NCBI GenBank assembly: GCA_027485415.1
Contig: JAIXRC010000133.1
Span: 25,613-89,612 of the forward strand
Direction: 5' to 3'
DNA from: Cryomorphaceae bacterium
GTDB lineage: Bacteria; Bacteroidota; Bacteroidia; Flavobacteriales_D; Crocinitomicaceae
Length of the DNA stretch: 64,000 nt
Shown: positions 33,637 to 42,916 of the stretch, piece after piece
Numbering within the stretch: position 1 is the first letter of the stretch
How the letters are laid out: every line of letters begins with the position of its first letter
Position numbers and translations under genes: made by a program
Notes under the pieces: generated by a model
What the model saw: only the letters and a program-made list of their open reading frames with translations
Database searches by the model: none
What the model was told of the DNA's origin: nothing

Positions 33637-35607
33637 ATGTCGGGTTCTTATCATAAAATCTCTTTTGCTGGCGTCCTCATTACCATTGGTATCGTTTTTG
33701 GCGACATCGGCACCTCGCCGCTTTACGTTTTTCAGGCGATTACCGGACAAGGATCCCACTTGAGTCGCGATTTTGTGGTGGGTGGTTTGTCATGCGTTAT
33801 ATGGACACTGATCCTTTTGGCCACTATCAAATACATTTATTTCGCATTAAATGCCGACAACAAAGGAGAAGGGGGGATTTTCGCTTTGTATGCTTTGTTG
33901 AAAGAAAAGAAGGCGAAATGGATTGTTATACCCGCACTCATTGGTTGTGCCACACTTCTTGCGGATGGTTTCATTACACCCGCCATTTCCATTTCCTCCG
34001 CCGTTGAAGGAATCAACAACATCAATCCCGAAGTTCCTATTATTCCTATTGTTGTTGGAATTATCATTGCTCTGTTTTCCATTCAGCAATTCGGGACGGT
34101 TATAATAGGAAAGGCTTTCGGTCCAATTATGCTGGTTTGGTTTGGATACCTTGCCTATTTAGGAGTGATTAATTTGGGTAAGAATCCGGAGGTGTTGGCG
34201 GCATTTAACCCCTTGGAAGCGATTAATTTTGTGAGCAATGTTCCAGGAGGATTTGCCGCTTTGGGCGCGGTTTTCTTGTGTACTACCGGTGCCGAAGCCT
34301 TGTATTCCGATTTGGGTCATTGCGGTAAAGGAAACATTCGCATCAGCTGGGGAGTGATTTCATCAGTACTTGTTTTACATTACTTGGGGCAAGCTGCTTT
34401 GTGTACCTCAGAGGGATTCTCTTTGTCCAAAGGCGCTACGGTTTTTTACAGTATGGTTCCCGAGAATCAATTGATTTTCGCTGTAATATTAGCGACTTCT
34501 GCTACCATTATTGCATCTCAGGCTTTGATAACAGGGGTGTTCACATTGATGAATGAAGCGATAAAATTAAAACTATGGACGAATCTTAAGGTGAAGTTTC
34601 CTTCGGACCATCAAGGACAAATTTACATCCCCTTCATCAACTGGGTATTGATGTTAGGCTGTTTATTGGTGATTTGGTTTTTTGGCAAATCGGAAAAAAT
34701 GGAGAGCGCCTATGGTTTGGCTATTACCATTAACATGGTGATGACCTCTTTGCTGTTAATGGTGTTATTATACTTGTCGAGTTCTCGAATAAGGCATTTT
34801 TATGGGTTGGTTTTTTTGTTTTTTATGGCCATAGAATTCGTCTTTCTGTTTTCAAACTTAGGCAAAGTCGTTCATGGAGGTTGGTTTACACTCGCATTGG
34901 CAAGTTCCTTTTTTGCTTTGCTTTTCTTTTATTACAAAGCCCGGCAATTAAGGAAAAACATTACGGAGTATCTACCAATGACAGCGGTTACTCCTTTATT
35001 GGAAGCAGTTAAGAAAGAACCAGGAATACCTTTCGAAGCCACGAATTTGGTTTTTCCAACGCGAAGCCCCTCTGCGGATAAATTGGACGTTACCGTTTAC
35101 CACTCCTTGTTTGGGAAAAAACCACGAAAAGCGGGCATTACCTGGTTTCTTCACATTGAAATCCTGAACGAGCCTTGGGGGGTTCATTATTCGGTCAACG
35201 AACTGATTGACGGCGAGGCCTATTACATAAATCTGCAATACGGATTTAAGGAGGAACACCGAACCGAGTATATGATGCGCAAAATCCATTGTAAAATGGT
35301 GGAAAAAGGCGAATTGGTCAATGAAAGTGTATTTGAATCAATGCGAAACAGCAACATCCCGGTGGATTTCAAATTCGTTGTAATAAATTCTCGAATTTCA
35401 ACGGATAATTATTTAACCCCCTTCCAGCAACTTTGCATAAGGATATACCGTTTCGTGAAGTCAACGGGGCTTAAGCCCGCAGAAGATTTCGGACTCGACA
35501 AAACCAACGTCGAGGTAGATTTCATTCCGATTTCGGTCACTGAGGCAATTAGTCAAGAAGTTATCGAGGATTACGAAGATTATTCAAAAACGAAGAGAAG
35601 GCGCTAG
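33637..35607 (+). CDS. kup: KUP/HAK/KT potassium uptake transporter
   Basis: The 656-residue inner-membrane protein imports potassium with protons. The signature GIVFGDIGTSPLYVFQAI is at the N-terminus, and about twelve hydrophobic helices span residues 12-430. A C-terminal cytoplasmic domain of about 200 residues follows. Other conserved segments are NADNKGEGGIFALYAL and TTGAEALYSDLGHCG. Its TAG stop overlaps the convergent ansA TAG through a shared CTAG. Confidence 0.97.
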   Translation: MSGSYHKISFAGVLITIGIVFGDIGTSPLYVFQAITGQGSHLSRDFVVGGLSCVIWTLILLATIKYIYFALNADNKGEGGIFALYALLKEKKAKWIVIPALIGCATLLADGFITPAISISSAVEGINNINPEVPIIPIVVGIIIALFSIQQFGTVIIGKAFGPIMLVWFGYLAYLGVINLGKNPEVLAAFNPLEAINFVSNVPGGFAALGAVFLCTTGAEALYSDLGHCGKGNIRISWGVISSVLVLHYLGQAALCTSEGFSLSKGATVFYSMVPENQLIFAVILATSATIIASQALITGVFTLMNEAIKLKLWTNLKVKFPSDHQGQIYIPFINWVLMLGCLLVIWFFGKSEKMESAYGLAITINMVMTSLLLMVLLYLSSSRIRHFYGLVFLFFMAIEFVFLFSNLGKVVHGGWFTLALASSFFALLFFYYKARQLRKNITEYLPMTAVTPLLEAVKKEPGIPFEATNLVFPTRSPSADKLDVTVYHSLFGKKPRKAGITWFLHIEILNEPWGVHYSVNELIDGEAYYINLQYGFKEEHRTEYMMRKIHCKMVEKGELVNESVFESMRNSNIPVDFKFVVINSRISTDNYLTPFQQLCIRIYRFVKSTGLKPAEDFGLDKTNVEVDFIPISVTEAISQEVIEDYEDYSKTKRRR

Positions 35608-36620
35608 TCGCTCTCGCCGCAAATGGATTTTTCAAACCAATCCTTGGTGGGATTTAATCCCTGTCCAAGCAACCACATCATCTTGGTCAATGCGGCCTCT
35701 GTGGTAAGGTTTTTTCCGTTCCAAGCACCTAATTCTACCATAAGATGTCCTGAAGCATATTTTCCAGGCAAAACACTTCCACTGGTGCACTGAGTTATGT
35801 AGGCAATAATGCCTCCTTGCAACACATACGATGAAAGGATTTCAGTGAACGATTCGTCGTTCGGCGTATTTCCCGACCCAAAGGCTTCTACGATGACCGC
35901 ACGATGGTTTTCAACCGTGAATATCGAAGCATATGAGTTTAAGTGAATCCCAGGATAGAGCTTTAATAGTCCCACTCGAACGTCCAGGTTTCGGGAAAAC
36001 ACCTTTGGGTCCTCGTTTCTTGATTTGCTCCTTGAAGAATCTATTTCAATTTCAACCCCCGCAAATCCCAACAAAGGATAATTTGGGGAGTCAAAGGCAT
36101 CGAATTGATGGGCCGAAACCTTCGATACGCGGTTTCCTCGAAACAGTTTTGATTGAAAAAAAACAGCGACCTCTTTAAGCAAGGGATTTCCTTCAAGATC
36201 TTTTTTGCCGGCAATTTCCATCGCGGCTAAGAGGTTCTCTTTTCCATCAGATCGCAACACCCCCACCGGCAGCTGTGATCCGGTAATAACAATCGGTTTC
36301 TCAAGGTTCTGAACCATAAAACTCAAGGCGGAGGACGTATACGCCATGGTGTCGGTTCCGTGTAAAATAACAAAACCATCTACCTCAGCCTCGTGCTTTT
36401 CAATAATATCTACTAATTCAATCCAATGATCAGGATGCATTTGAGAGGAATCCACAGGTTTGGAAATGCTCACCGGTTTTACGTCCACCTCTAACCGTTG
36501 AATTTCGGGAATTTGCTGATGAATATAATCGAACTTCAAGGGCTGAAGCTCTCCGGTATTCGGGTCCTCCATCATTCCAATGGTTCCTCCGGTGTAGATT
36601 AACATTACGGATGGTTTCAT
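35604..36620 (-). CDS. ansA: Type I (cytosolic) L-asparaginase
   Basis: The 338-residue enzyme hydrolyses asparagine to aspartate and ammonia. The first catalytic Thr is in IYTGGTIGMMED and the second Thr-Asp pair is in ILHGTDTMAYTSSALSFM. The absence of a signal peptide and the length match the cytosolic type I family. It ends a minus-strand run galE-tatD-ansA with small overlaps (4 bp with tatD), and its end overlaps kup by 4 bases. Confidence 0.95.
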   Translation of the reverse strand: MKPSVMLIYTGGTIGMMEDPNTGELQPLKFDYIHQQIPEIQRLEVDVKPVSISKPVDSSQMHPDHWIELVDIIEKHEAEVDGFVILHGTDTMAYTSSALSFMVQNLEKPIVITGSQLPVGVLRSDGKENLLAAMEIAGKKDLEGNPLLKEVAVFFQSKLFRGNRVSKVSAHQFDAFDSPNYPLLGFAGVEIEIDSSRSKSRNEDPKVFSRNLDVRVGLLKLYPGIHLNSYASIFTVENHRAVIVEAFGSGNTPNDESFTEILSSYVLQGGIIAYITQCTSGSVLPGKYASGHLMVELGAWNGKNLTTEAALTKMMWLLGQGLNPTKDWFEKSICGESD

Positions 36621-37405
36621 GATGTTTGGGAGTTGAGGTTAAACAAATGTTGGGCGTTTTCGGAGGTAAATTTCTTTACGCGTTCTATCGGGATTTCAAG
36701 CACATCACTTATCCGATCGGCAATATGAATTAAAAACGAGGGTTCATTGCGTTTTCCTCGATGGGGGGCAGGAGGTAAATACGGCGCATCGGTTTCAAGC
36801 AACATTCGATTTAAGGGAATCTGCTTTAACACCTCTGCTAAGCCGCTTTTTTTGTAGGTGACAACCCCGCCAATTCCAAAATAAAAAGACGGATAATATT
36901 GGAGTATATGGTTGAGCTGATGTTCTTCTCCGGTAAAGCAATGAAAAACCCCCCTAAGGTGCGTGTCCCGATAATCTTCTAACACCTCAAACAGTGGATC
37001 AAAAGCGTCTCGAACATGAAGCGCTACCGGTAAATGAAACTCAAGAGCCCAGTCAAGTTGTTGTTTTAACGCTTTTATTTGGTCGGATAAGCGGCTTTTA
37101 TCCCAATACAAATCCAATCCAATTTCTCCGATTGCCACCAGCGCGCTTTTGCGGCGCTCCAGTTCTATTCGAAGGAACAAAAGTTCTTTCTCATAATGTT
37201 CTGTGACATAACAAGGATGTAATCCCAGCATGGGATAGCAGGGAAGGTTGCTCTTTTGAATCAAATCCAATAAGGGGTCCCAAGATTCCTGGTCAATGTT
37301 CGGAAGAAGGATTTTTTCAACCCCATTTTCTTGGGCACGCGCAATAAGCGCGTCGAAATCTTCTTTAAAGCAGGGGTCGTAGAGATGGCAATGGGTGTCA
37401 ATCAT
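36617..37405 (-). CDS. tatD: TatD family metal-dependent hydrolase
   Basis: The 262-residue TIM-barrel hydrolase has the metal-binding start MIDTHCHLYD, the glutamate in AIGEIGLDLYWD, histidines in LHVRDA and FHCFTGE, and the late ETDAPYLPP motif. These match TatD/YcfH deoxyribonucleases. Such enzymes degrade DNA 3' to 5', but paralogues differ and the substrate here is not known. It overlaps galE upstream by 8 bp and ansA downstream by 4 bp. Confidence 0.94.
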   Translation of the reverse strand: MIDTHCHLYDPCFKEDFDALIARAQENGVEKILLPNIDQESWDPLLDLIQKSNLPCYPMLGLHPCYVTEHYEKELLFLRIELERRKSALVAIGEIGLDLYWDKSRLSDQIKALKQQLDWALEFHLPVALHVRDAFDPLFEVLEDYRDTHLRGVFHCFTGEEHQLNHILQYYPSFYFGIGGVVTYKKSGLAEVLKQIPLNRMLLETDAPYLPPAPHRGKRNEPSFLIHIADRISDVLEIPIERVKKFTSENAQHLFNLNSQTS

Positions 37406-38408
37406 GTTGTTTCAGCTGTTGTTCCCAATTCCAAGCATCGCGGAGGGCGTCCTCTACACTTCGTTGTGCCGTCCATCCAAGCTCTCTTTTCGATTTTTCA
37501 ACGTTTGCAAAAATCTCGGTAATATCACCCGGTCTTCTCGCCCCCAATTGGTAGGGTAAATTAAGCCCAGAAACATCCATGAAGGACCGTACCATTTCCA
37601 ACACAGAGGTTCCCTTACCCGTTCCAATATTAAACACGTCCAACGGCAAAGATCCTTCATGCTGCAATGCGCGAACATGTGCCTCGGCCACATCGCACAC
37701 GTGGATGTAGTCGCGGATGCAGGTTCCGTCAGGCGTTGGGTAGTCGTCGCCAAAAACGGTAAGGTGCTCGCGAATTCCTGCCGCCGTTTGAGTAATATAA
37801 GGCAATAAGTTGTTAGGAATTCCTACGGGAAGTTCACCGATGAATCCGCTTGGATGAGCTCCAATGGGATTGAAATACCTCAAACAAAGGGTGTTGAATG
37901 GTTGGGGGTTTCGGTGTATGTCTTCAATGATTTGTTCCCCCATCCATTTGGTAAAACCGTAGGGAGATTCGGGAAGGCGTTTCGGGGTGCTTTCGAACAC
38001 TTGACGCACTTCCGGCTCCCCATAAACCGTACACGAAGAAGAAAAAACGAATTTTTCCACCTTAAACGTTTGGCAAGCCTCCAAAACGTTCATTAACCCA
38101 ATGAGGTTGTTTTGATAGTATCTCAGGGGGACGTCGCACGATTCTCCCACCGATTTGTACGCCGCAAAATGGATCACGGCATCAATGGCTCGCGATTCAA
38201 AAACGGAAAAAAGATGAGATTTTTCGCAAATGTCTATCGATAAAAATGAAAAACGATCGCCGCAAAGTTCCTTAAGCCCCTCTAAAAGAACCAAGGAGCT
38301 GTTCCTTAAATCGTCTACTATAACGGGAAAATAACCTTGTTCCACGAGCGAAACCACGGTATGGGAACCGATATAACCAGCGCCTCCCGTAACGAGTATT
38401 TTTTTCAT
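37398..38408 (-). CDS. galE: UDP-glucose 4-epimerase
   Basis: The 336-residue extended SDR enzyme interconverts UDP-glucose and UDP-galactose for polysaccharide and LPS precursors. The NAD-binding motif is VTGGAGYIGSHT, and the YxxxK pair is in SPYGFTKWMGE, with a serine triplet (SSSCTVYGEP) upstream. RYFNPIGAHPSG and GTCIRDYIHVCDVAEAH are strongly diagnostic of GalE. It heads the galE-tatD-ansA run. Confidence 0.97.
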   Translation of the reverse strand: MKKILVTGGAGYIGSHTVVSLVEQGYFPVIVDDLRNSSLVLLEGLKELCGDRFSFLSIDICEKSHLFSVFESRAIDAVIHFAAYKSVGESCDVPLRYYQNNLIGLMNVLEACQTFKVEKFVFSSSCTVYGEPEVRQVFESTPKRLPESPYGFTKWMGEQIIEDIHRNPQPFNTLCLRYFNPIGAHPSGFIGELPVGIPNNLLPYITQTAAGIREHLTVFGDDYPTPDGTCIRDYIHVCDVAEAHVRALQHEGSLPLDVFNIGTGKGTSVLEMVRSFMDVSGLNLPYQLGARRPGDITEIFANVEKSKRELGWTAQRSVEDALRDAWNWEQQLKQHD

Positions 38409-38556
38409 GACATAAAAGTAAAAATAAAGAGGGGTTTATGGAAATTATCGCATTAGCTGTTAGGGGTATTCCCTGAAAAGCAACGCTTGGGGGAAAATTA
38501 ACACAAGGAAAATTATTTCTTAACAAGGGGATGGACTTAAACCAACAAATTTGTGC

Positions 38557-39378
38557 ATGCACGATTTCACGCACGATGTGGTTGTTATTTCCGATGTGCA
38601 TTTAGGCACTTATGGATCTGCAGCCCGGGAGTTAGTGGTTTATTTAAAAACCATAAAACCCAAAATTCTCGTATTAAACGGGGATATTATTGATATATGG
38701 CAATTCAATAAAAAGTATTTTCCGGAATCGCACTTAAAGGTGATTCGAGAAGTGATTCGTTTGATGTCTCATGGAACCAAAGTATATTACATTCTCGGGA
38801 ATCACGACGAAGCATTGCGCAGGTTCAGTAAGTTTAATATGGGCAATTTTGTCATGGACAATAAACTTGTATTGGACTTACCCACTGGCAAAGCATGGTT
38901 TTTTCATGGGGATGTATTTGATAATTCAATAAGGTATTCTAAATGGGTTGCTAAGTTGGGGGGTAAGGGATATGATTTCTTAATTTTATTAAATACGATG
39001 GTGAATTGGTTTTTATTGAAAGTTGGAAGGGAGAGGGTTTCAATTTCAAAGCGCGTCAAGGATAAAGTGAAAGGAGTTATTGCTTACATCAATGATTTTG
39101 AATCCAATGTCATGGAGATTGCGCGACAGAAAGGATTTCGTTATGTTATTTGCGGGCATATTCATCAACCGGCGATTAAAACGTGTTTTAAGGAGGGAGA
39201 GCCGGAGGTGGTTTATTTGAATTCGGGGGATTGGGTTGAAAACCACACCGCATTGGAATATACCAACGGAACATGGTCTCTATATCAATTCGACGCAAAA
39301 TTATCTACAAGTAATGAAGAACGCTTAAATTCTATTAATATTGATCTTTCAATGATTGTTGAAGATCAAGAGGCATGA
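38557..39378 (+). CDS. LpxH-like metallophosphoesterase (UDP-2,3-diacylglucosamine diphosphatase family)
   Basis: The track begins at a TTG at 38551, but the ATG at 38557 is preferred, giving 273 residues. Calcineurin-type motifs appear in order: ISDVHLGT, NGDIIDIW, GNHDE, FHGDVFD and GHIHQP. The Bacteroidota proteins of this type are annotated as lipid A UDP-diacylglucosamine hydrolases, which would make lipid X; the specific substrate here is inferred. It overlaps the next glycosyltransferase by four bases (ATGA), suggesting a shared envelope role. Confidence 0.88.
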   Translation: MHDFTHDVVVISDVHLGTYGSAARELVVYLKTIKPKILVLNGDIIDIWQFNKKYFPESHLKVIREVIRLMSHGTKVYYILGNHDEALRRFSKFNMGNFVMDNKLVLDLPTGKAWFFHGDVFDNSIRYSKWVAKLGGKGYDFLILLNTMVNWFLLKVGRERVSISKRVKDKVKGVIAYINDFESNVMEIARQKGFRYVICGHIHQPAIKTCFKEGEPEVVYLNSGDWVENHTALEYTNGTWSLYQFDAKLSTSNEERLNSINIDLSMIVEDQEA

Positions 39379-40370
39379 AGATTTTATACGCAGTTCAGGG
39401 AACAGGAAATGGACATTTAAGCCGAGCCATAGCGCTCCTTCCTGAATGGATGAAGTATGGGAAAGTTGATGTTCTTATCAGCGGCACTCAATCGCAAATT
39501 ACCTTTCCATACCCGGTAAAGTATCGTTTTCGAGGCATGAGTTTTATTCCTTCGAAAAGAGGAGGTATCAACCTTTGGAAAACCATGTTAATTACCCGCC
39601 CCTTTACGTTTTTAAAAGAAATTAAGGCGCTTCCCGTTGAGGAGTACGACTTGGTAATCTCAGATTTTGAACCGGTAAGTGCTTGGGCGTGTAAACGAAA
39701 AGGTATTCCATGCATTGAAATGAGTCATCAGGCGGCAGTACGAGATGCAACGAGCCCCCAAACAATGCGACGATTTCCCGTAGGCCGTTGGATTATAAAA
39801 AAATACTGTCCTTCAACCTCCACGATAGGTTTTCATTTCGAAGCGTATTCTGAAAACATTTTTCAACCGATTCTTCGGAAAGAAATCATAGAATCGACAC
39901 CTGTAAAAGGAGATCATTACGTGGTATACTTAACGGGTTATGGCGATGATATCATTGCACGGGTTCTTAATTCGGTAGTGGCTTCGTTCATTGTTTTCTC
40001 CAAAGAGTTGAAGCAGCAGGTTCAATGGGGAAATTGTTGTTTCAAGCCGATAAGTAATGAGGGGTTTCTTGAAGACTTGCTTAGCGCACGTGGGGTTATT
40101 TGCGGAGCGGGTTTCGAACTGCCCTCCGAAGCGCTGTATCTTAAGAAAAAACTTCTGGTGATTCCCTATGTCAACCATTATGAACAGCATTGCAATGCAG
40201 CCGCCTTAAAACGTTTGGGAGCTATGGTTCTTTTTTCGCTGTGTAGTAAAGACCTCGCTTCGATTCAAAATTGGTGTGATTCAAGCCATGAGGTTACGTA
40301 TCAATGGAAAGACCCTTTAAGTCTTGCCGTGCACCGTGCCGTACATTTAAGCCGTACAATTAAGCCGTAA
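39375..40370 (+). CDS. Glycosyltransferase (MJ1255/GT28-like fold)
   Basis: The 331-residue protein starts KILYAVQGTGNGHLSRAIAL, the glycine-rich loop and histidine typical of GT-B enzymes related to MurG and to the MJ1255-type family. A second glycine/acid motif (GVICGAGFELPSEALYLKKKLLVIPYVNHYEQ) resembles the nucleotide-sugar pocket. No membrane segment is obvious. It is coupled to the LpxH-like gene by a 4-bp overlap. Donor and acceptor are unknown, though a lipid-A-related or glycolipid substrate fits the neighbour. Confidence 0.87.
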   Translation: MKILYAVQGTGNGHLSRAIALLPEWMKYGKVDVLISGTQSQITFPYPVKYRFRGMSFIPSKRGGINLWKTMLITRPFTFLKEIKALPVEEYDLVISDFEPVSAWACKRKGIPCIEMSHQAAVRDATSPQTMRRFPVGRWIIKKYCPSTSTIGFHFEAYSENIFQPILRKEIIESTPVKGDHYVVYLTGYGDDIIARVLNSVVASFIVFSKELKQQVQWGNCCFKPISNEGFLEDLLSARGVICGAGFELPSEALYLKKKLLVIPYVNHYEQHCNAAALKRLGAMVLFSLCSKDLASIQNWCDSSHEVTYQWKDPLSLAVHRAVHLSRTIKP

Positions 40371-40384
40371 AGCACTGAAAACGG

Positions 40385-42412
40385 TTATTCTTGATGGGAT
40401 CTATACCGCAAGTATAAATTCTGCTGTGCATGAAAAGGAGGACCCTCGGGTTGTCGGTACTCATTTTTCATGTCGGAATCAATCCACCTCGATTTTACCG
40501 TTCCTCGCCACTGATAATCTAAAATCACATCAATCTCTTCTTGAATTTTACGGTCAAAAATAGGCGTTGCGACTTCAATACGCGCGTCCAGGTTTCGCTC
40601 CATGAGATCTGCACTTCCGATGTAATAAACGGGATTTCCGCCGTTACCAAAGACAAAACAACGGGCATGCTCCAAATAACGATCGACAATGCTGATTACC
40701 GTTAAATTCGGGTTTTTCTTGTGGTTGGTTTTTAAGCAACAAATTCCGCGTACAATCATATCAACTTTTACCCCAGCTTCGCTTGCAACTACGATTTTTT
40801 GAATCATTTCGGGATCGGTAAGGTTGTTCAATTTAATTTTGATCGAGCCCGCTTTTCCTGTCTTGACAAAAGCAATTTCCTTGTCCATTAGCGCAAGAAG
40901 TTTTTTACGATAATTAATGGGCGATACTAAGAGGTTTCGAAAGCTGACCCGCTCTAAGTTGTTTTCCAATAATTTAAAAACTTGCGCCACTTCACTCACA
41001 ACCCGTTTGTTGCCGGTTAACAAAGCAAAGTCGGTATATATTTTAGAAGATCGTTCGTTGAAGTTTCCGGTTCCAACGTAGGCAACGGAAAAATCGCCCT
41101 CCTTGCTCTGCCGTTTTATGTACAACAACTTAGAATGAACTTTAAGGTTGGGAACGCCAAAAATCACCTTCGCCCCGTACTCTTCAAGTTGATTGGACCA
41201 TTTTAAGTTGTTTTCTTCATCGAAACGAGCCTGCAACTCCATGACCACTACTACTTGCTTACGGTTTAATATGGCCGCAATTAAGGCTCGCATAACTTGA
41301 GAATCAGGAGCTAAACGGTACACATTGATTTTGATTTCCGTCACCAAGGGGTCAATGGCTGCTTCTCGCAGAACATCAATGATGTATTCGAATTTCTGGT
41401 ATGGAAAGTGCAAAAAAACGTCCTTTTTAACCAAAGAATTCAGGATCTGTTTATTGTTTTCCAAATCAGGATGCGGATTTGCCGGTTGAGGTTGGTAAAC
41501 CAATTGCTTTCGGTTAAAATCCGGGAATTGAAGAAAGTCTTTGAAGTTATGATATCTTCCACCGGGTATTGCGTTCGCACTTTTACCCAGTTTCAGGCAG
41601 TCGAGCAGGTATTTCAGCAAGTCTTCCGGCATCGTTTCATCGTACACAAACCTGACGGGAACTCCTTTTTTACGTTTTTTTAAACTTCGCTCAATCTTTT
41701 CGGAATAAGATTCGCCAAGGCTATCTTCGATGTCCAATTCTGCGTCTCGGGTAAATTTAAAGGTATAGGCCGAAATTTTATCGTACGGCACAATGGAAAA
41801 AATATCCCCTAGGTGTTTTCGGATGAGATCATCGGCCAAAATAAAGTAGGCGTTTTCCCCTTCGTTTAATACCAAAAAACGATTTTTTCCCGAAGGAATT
41901 TGCACTAAGGCATACCTGTTCGCATTTCCTTTTTGCTGAATTTTTACAGCTAAATAAATCGCATCATCCCTCAATTCTGGAAATGCCGCCTTGCGATCCA
42001 AAATAATAGGAAACAGCATGTGCTTGAATTGCTCATTGAAATAATGAGTGGCCATCTCCGATAAGTGGCCATCTAATCGGTCTTCATTTAAGGTAAATAT
42101 CTTCTCCTCCTTTAATAATTCAATGAGGTTTTTATAGCAGGATTCGAAAAGATCTTGTTGATGCAATACCACTTTACGAAGTTCTTTGTACAGGTCTTCC
42201 GGACTTCCGTCGTAGCCATAAATTCTTTTCTTTTTGAGCGCTATTAAGCGCCGCACTTCGGCGACCCGCACCCTAAAAAACTCGTCAAGATTGTTCGAAT
42301 AAATGCCGAGGAATCGAAAGCGTTCAATCAAGGGAACCCTTGCATCAAGTGCTTCTTGTAAAACCCTAGCATTAAAATTTAACCAGCTTAATTCCCGATT
42401 AAAGGTTTTCAT
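40385..42412 (-). CDS. ppk1: Polyphosphate kinase 1
   Basis: The 675-residue enzyme polymerises the gamma-phosphate of ATP into polyphosphate. The N-terminal domain begins NRELSWLNFNARVLQEA, a PPK1 hallmark. The two phospholipase-D-like catalytic halves each hold a key histidine: VHSKLLYIKR (the phosphorylated one by family comparison) with YVGTGNFNERSSKIYTDFAL after it, and EHARCFVFGNG with YIGSADLMERNLDARIE. Length is normal. It converges on the glycosyltransferase gene with a 14-bp gap. Confidence 0.97.
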   Translation of the reverse strand: MKTFNRELSWLNFNARVLQEALDARVPLIERFRFLGIYSNNLDEFFRVRVAEVRRLIALKKKRIYGYDGSPEDLYKELRKVVLHQQDLFESCYKNLIELLKEEKIFTLNEDRLDGHLSEMATHYFNEQFKHMLFPIILDRKAAFPELRDDAIYLAVKIQQKGNANRYALVQIPSGKNRFLVLNEGENAYFILADDLIRKHLGDIFSIVPYDKISAYTFKFTRDAELDIEDSLGESYSEKIERSLKKRKKGVPVRFVYDETMPEDLLKYLLDCLKLGKSANAIPGGRYHNFKDFLQFPDFNRKQLVYQPQPANPHPDLENNKQILNSLVKKDVFLHFPYQKFEYIIDVLREAAIDPLVTEIKINVYRLAPDSQVMRALIAAILNRKQVVVVMELQARFDEENNLKWSNQLEEYGAKVIFGVPNLKVHSKLLYIKRQSKEGDFSVAYVGTGNFNERSSKIYTDFALLTGNKRVVSEVAQVFKLLENNLERVSFRNLLVSPINYRKKLLALMDKEIAFVKTGKAGSIKIKLNNLTDPEMIQKIVVASEAGVKVDMIVRGICCLKTNHKKNPNLTVISIVDRYLEHARCFVFGNGGNPVYYIGSADLMERNLDARIEVATPIFDRKIQEEIDVILDYQWRGTVKSRWIDSDMKNEYRQPEGPPFHAQQNLYLRYRSHQE

Positions 42413-42457
42413 GAATCCAACTTTTTGTAAAATAAAGGATTTTTAATTACCTGAATG

Positions 42458-42916
42458 TTAATTAAATTCCAATAATACAGCTCCTTTGTCAACCACCTCA
42501 CCTTCCTGGACAGAGACGCTTTTAACCACTCCTGTTCCGTTGGATTTCAAGGTGTTCTCCATTTTCATGGCCTCCAGCGAAAGCAACGGCGTTCCGGGCT
42601 CAACTGCATCGCCAATTTGAACGAAAACCTTCAAAACCCTTCCTGGCATTGGGGCATTGAAGTTTTTAATCTTTCGAACCTTTGGTTTATCAAGACCTAA
42701 CTGTTGGATTAATTCATCCAATTCGTGTTTTTTTCGAACGTGAAATACGCGATGGTTGATTTTAAGATGCAATGCCTGCGATTCACTTTCGTCGGCTAGG
42801 ACTTCACCATGGTAGGATATGCCCTCAAATTCTAGGGTAAAAAACCGGTGGTCAATCCATGTTATCGAAGCTCCTTCCGATGCGGAGGTTTCTTTTTGAT
42901 CAAATATCCAAGTCAT
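42458..42916 (-). CDS. Biotinyl (BCCP-type) carrier domain protein of a carboxylase
   Basis: The 152-residue protein has a C-terminal biotinyl domain with the classic acceptor EAMKMENTLKSNG and closing segment VVDKGAVLLEFN. The N-terminal 80 residues resemble the linker domain of propionyl-CoA- or pyruvate-carboxylase-type biotin proteins. It differs from the accB at 59101, whose acceptor is [10 protein letters not shown], and so probably serves another acyl-CoA or oxoacid carboxylase. No partner subunits are nearby; its start overlaps the ileS stop by 4 bp. Confidence 0.88.
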   Translation of the reverse strand: MTWIFDQKETSASEGASITWIDHRFFTLEFEGISYHGEVLADESESQALHLKINHRVFHVRKKHELDELIQQLGLDKPKVRKIKNFNAPMPGRVLKVFVQIGDAVEPGTPLLSLEAMKMENTLKSNGTGVVKSVSVQEGEVVDKGAVLLEFN